From an uncultured Collinsella sp. (GTDB taxonomy: Bacteria > Actinomycetota > Coriobacteriia > Coriobacteriales > Coriobacteriaceae), in NCBI GenBank assembly GCA_958439775.1, contig CAUBWQ010000089.1, positions 1 through 5,337 of the forward strand: a DNA stretch of 5,337 nt, read 5' to 3'. A model generated the notes under the pieces. That model did no database searches. It saw only the letters and a list, made by a program, of their open reading frames with translations, and had not been told where the DNA came from. Position numbers and translations under genes: made by a program. Of this stretch, positions 3,428-5,337 are shown piece after piece (the first letter of the stretch is position 1; the number at the start of each line of letters is the position of its first letter).

Positions 3428-5293
3428 ATGACAAATGACTATCGCCGCGGTTCCGATGGGGGCCGCGGTTCTGGACGTCCCTCGTCGCGGGGACGTTCTG
3501 GTTATCAAGGAACGGGTCGGCAATCTTACAACGCCGGGCGGTCCCGTGGCAACGACCCGGCGTCGCGACTTCGCGGCTCGGGCGGCCCTCAAGTGCATAA
3601 CACCAGGTCGCGCAAGAGTTCGTCGACCGAATGGCTCACAGGCACGCCTCTGCCTCGCCGCAAAGCCGTCATGGGTTTCATTGGGTTTGGCTTGGGCTTG
3701 GGCGTCTTTCGTCTTGCCGACTATCAAATTGTCGAAGCCGATAAACTGCGCGAGCGTGCCGATGCGCGCCGCCTGCTTGCGCAGACCCTCTATGCCAAAC
3801 GTGGCACCATCTACGACCGCAACGGCAACGTGCTGGCGTCGTCGGTCGAATGTCGCAACATCGCCGTGAACCCGCAGCTTGTCGAGGATGTCGACAAGAC
3901 GGTGTCGGCGCTGGTCAAGGCAACTGGAATCGATAAAAAGACCTGCCGCAAGCTCGTCGAGTCCGATGGCACCTGGGTGTATATCAAGCGCCAGGTGGAC
4001 GAAGACGATGCTGCGGCGCTGGAGAAGAAGAATCTGCCCGGCGTGCTTTTTGAGCAGGCCATGAAGCGCGTATATCCATACGGCAATCTGGCATCGCAGG
4101 TGCTGGGTGTAGTGAATGTAGACAACGACGGCTTGACGGGTCTCGAAAAGCAATACAACAAGCTTCTGACCGGCACGAACGGTTCTCTCGTACGCGAGCG
4201 CGCGAGGGACGGCAGCTATATCGCGGGCGGTGCCTATAAAAAGGTGGCTGCGGTCGACGGCGTTGATATCGTGACGACGCTCGACGTCAATATCCAGCGT
4301 GCGGCCGAGGATGCCCTGGCAGAGGCAGTTGAGAAGACTAAGGCCAAGAACGGCTCGGCGCTGGTCACCGATCCTACGACAGGCGAGATTTTGGCAGCCT
4401 GCTCGTACCCGACCTACGACCAGACCGATCTGGAGAATGCCAAGACCGAGGATATGAATCTGCGCCTGGTCACCGACGCCTACGAGCCCGGCTCGGTCTT
4501 TAAGACGCTCGTGGCGGGCGCCGGCTTCGACTTGGGCGTCGTGCGATCGAGTACGTCGTTTGAGGTGCCGGCGAGCATCAAGGTGGGCGACGATACCGTC
4601 ACCGATGCCGACAAGCGCGACTATGCCATGACCATGGATGTGCGCGAGATGATGCGCCGTTCGTCCAACGTGGGCTTTGTCCTAGTGGGGCGCAAGATCG
4701 GTGCCGACGACTTTGCCGCCTATGTGGACAAGTGGGGCATCGGTCACAGCTCGGGTGTCGATTTTCCGGGAGAGAGCCTGGGTATCGTCAAGGAGCGTGA
4801 CCAGTATGACGGCGCCACGCTGGGCTCGATGAGCTTTGGACAGGCACTGTCTGTCTCGCCGATTGAGATCGCACGTGCCGTGGGCGGCATCGCCAACGGC
4901 GGCGTGATGATGACACCGCACTTCTATAAGTCCAGCAAGGGCGACGAGAAGGACTGGGGCGAAGGCGAGCGCGCGATTTCGGAGGACGCCGCATCCCAGG
5001 TGACATCGTGCATGCAGACGGTCGTGTCCGAGGGAACGGGCGTTGGCGGCGCGGTTGACGGCTATGACGTGGCGGGTCAGACCGGTACGGCCGAACGTGC
5101 CGACGAGAACGGCGGCTACCTCAAGGAGAACTACATGTCGTCCTTTATGGGCTTTGCACCGGCACAATCGCCCAAGGTGCTGTGCTATATCACGCTCGAC
5201 GGAACGCCGAGCGGCTCAGATGCCGCTGCGGTGCCGTTCCAGTCCATTATGGCCAACGCGCTCGACGTGCTGGGTATCCCGCACACGAAGTAG
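3428..5293 (+). CDS. ftsI: Septal peptidoglycan transpeptidase FtsI (class B PBP)
   Basis: Class B penicillin-binding protein of 621 residues that cross-links septal peptidoglycan. It is anchored in the membrane and catalytic outside it. Residues 1-77 form a basic cytoplasmic tail rich in Arg, Gly and Ser. About 80-97 (KAVMGFIGFGLGLGVFRL) is the single membrane helix. The pedestal/dimerisation domain follows, with AKRGTIYDRNGNVLA (123-137) and GNLASQVLGVVNVDNDGLTGLE (219-240). The transpeptidase domain covers about 280-615. Nucleophile motif SVFK is S356-K359 (YEPGSVFKT), and SSN is 412-414. The third motif reads G550-Q551-T552-G553-T554, so the normally invariant Lys of KTG is Gln (codon CAG 5078-5080). 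The protein ends soon after this domain, with no PASTA repeats. The gene starts 17 bases after ftsL with a weak ribosome site, suggesting coupled translation. murE would be the usual next gene but lies outside the window. It is not a class A PBP, as there is no glycosyltransferase domain. Confidence 0.95.
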   Translation: MTNDYRRGSDGGRGSGRPSSRGRSGYQGTGRQSYNAGRSRGNDPASRLRGSGGPQVHNTRSRKSSSTEWLTGTPLPRRKAVMGFIGFGLGLGVFRLADYQIVEADKLRERADARRLLAQTLYAKRGTIYDRNGNVLASSVECRNIAVNPQLVEDVDKTVSALVKATGIDKKTCRKLVESDGTWVYIKRQVDEDDAAALEKKNLPGVLFEQAMKRVYPYGNLASQVLGVVNVDNDGLTGLEKQYNKLLTGTNGSLVRERARDGSYIAGGAYKKVAAVDGVDIVTTLDVNIQRAAEDALAEAVEKTKAKNGSALVTDPTTGEILAACSYPTYDQTDLENAKTEDMNLRLVTDAYEPGSVFKTLVAGAGFDLGVVRSSTSFEVPASIKVGDDTVTDADKRDYAMTMDVREMMRRSSNVGFVLVGRKIGADDFAAYVDKWGIGHSSGVDFPGESLGIVKERDQYDGATLGSMSFGQALSVSPIEIARAVGGIANGGVMMTPHFYKSSKGDEKDWGEGERAISEDAASQVTSCMQTVVSEGTGVGGAVDGYDVAGQTGTAERADENGGYLKENYMSSFMGFAPAQSPKVLCYITLDGTPSGSDAAAVPFQSIMANALDVLGIPHTK

Positions 5294-5337
5294 GGGGTTA
5301 CAATCTTTGGGGCGTGGTTTGTTGTCCCATATGAGGG

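Noticed and set aside
3404..4153. 249-codon minus-strand open frame inside ftsI
   Set aside because: Antisense shadow of a clear FtsI coding region in GC-rich DNA; no recognisable domain.
5299..5304. TACAAT, a good -10 hexamer just after ftsI
   Set aside because: There is no -35 hexamer at 16-18 bases and no extended -10 TG. The downstream gene is outside the window, so a promoter cannot be supported.

Overview
The window is a plus-strand stretch holding the start of a division and cell wall (dcw) cluster behind a tyrosine recombinase gene. The order is xerD, a 462-base non-coding gap, mraZ, rsmH (mraW), an ftsL-like gene and ftsI (class B penicillin-binding protein). The DNA is fairly GC-rich and the proteins have long cytoplasmic N-terminal tails. 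The mraZ-rsmH-ftsL-ftsI order is shared by many Gram-positive bacteria. Together these suggest a high-GC Gram-positive, most likely a Coriobacteriia member such as Collinsella. That placement rests on recalled family resemblance and was not checked by a search.

Layout: bases 25-966 encode a complete XerC/XerD-type recombinase with every catalytic residue present. It is closed off by a 20-bp perfect stem followed by five T's (1000-1069). From about 1080 to 1428 no gene is credible. The stretch instead holds stacked DNA signals: a 12-13 bp GC hairpin, an AT-rich inverted repeat, and a G-rich tract with GTGGG/TGGGG boxes every 10-12 bp. That tract is also a very strong potential G-quadruplex. 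It is followed by a near-consensus sigma-70 promoter (TTGAAA-N17-TATTAT) whose spacer is itself a palindrome, and by a sister palindrome just after the expected transcript start. A purine-rich ribosome site then precedes mraZ.

The four dcw genes are closely spaced (20, 90 and 17 bases apart) and probably form one operon driven from the promoter at 1332-1360. MraZ is the expected DNA-binding regulator of this operon. RsmH methylates 16S rRNA. The FtsL-like protein is a bitopic divisome scaffold, and FtsI is the septal transpeptidase. XerD would later resolve chromosome dimers at division, so the whole window concerns the end of the cell cycle.

I see no new gene system. The points most worth a second look are a Gln in place of the invariant Lys in the KTG motif of FtsI, and the dense regulatory architecture in front of mraZ.
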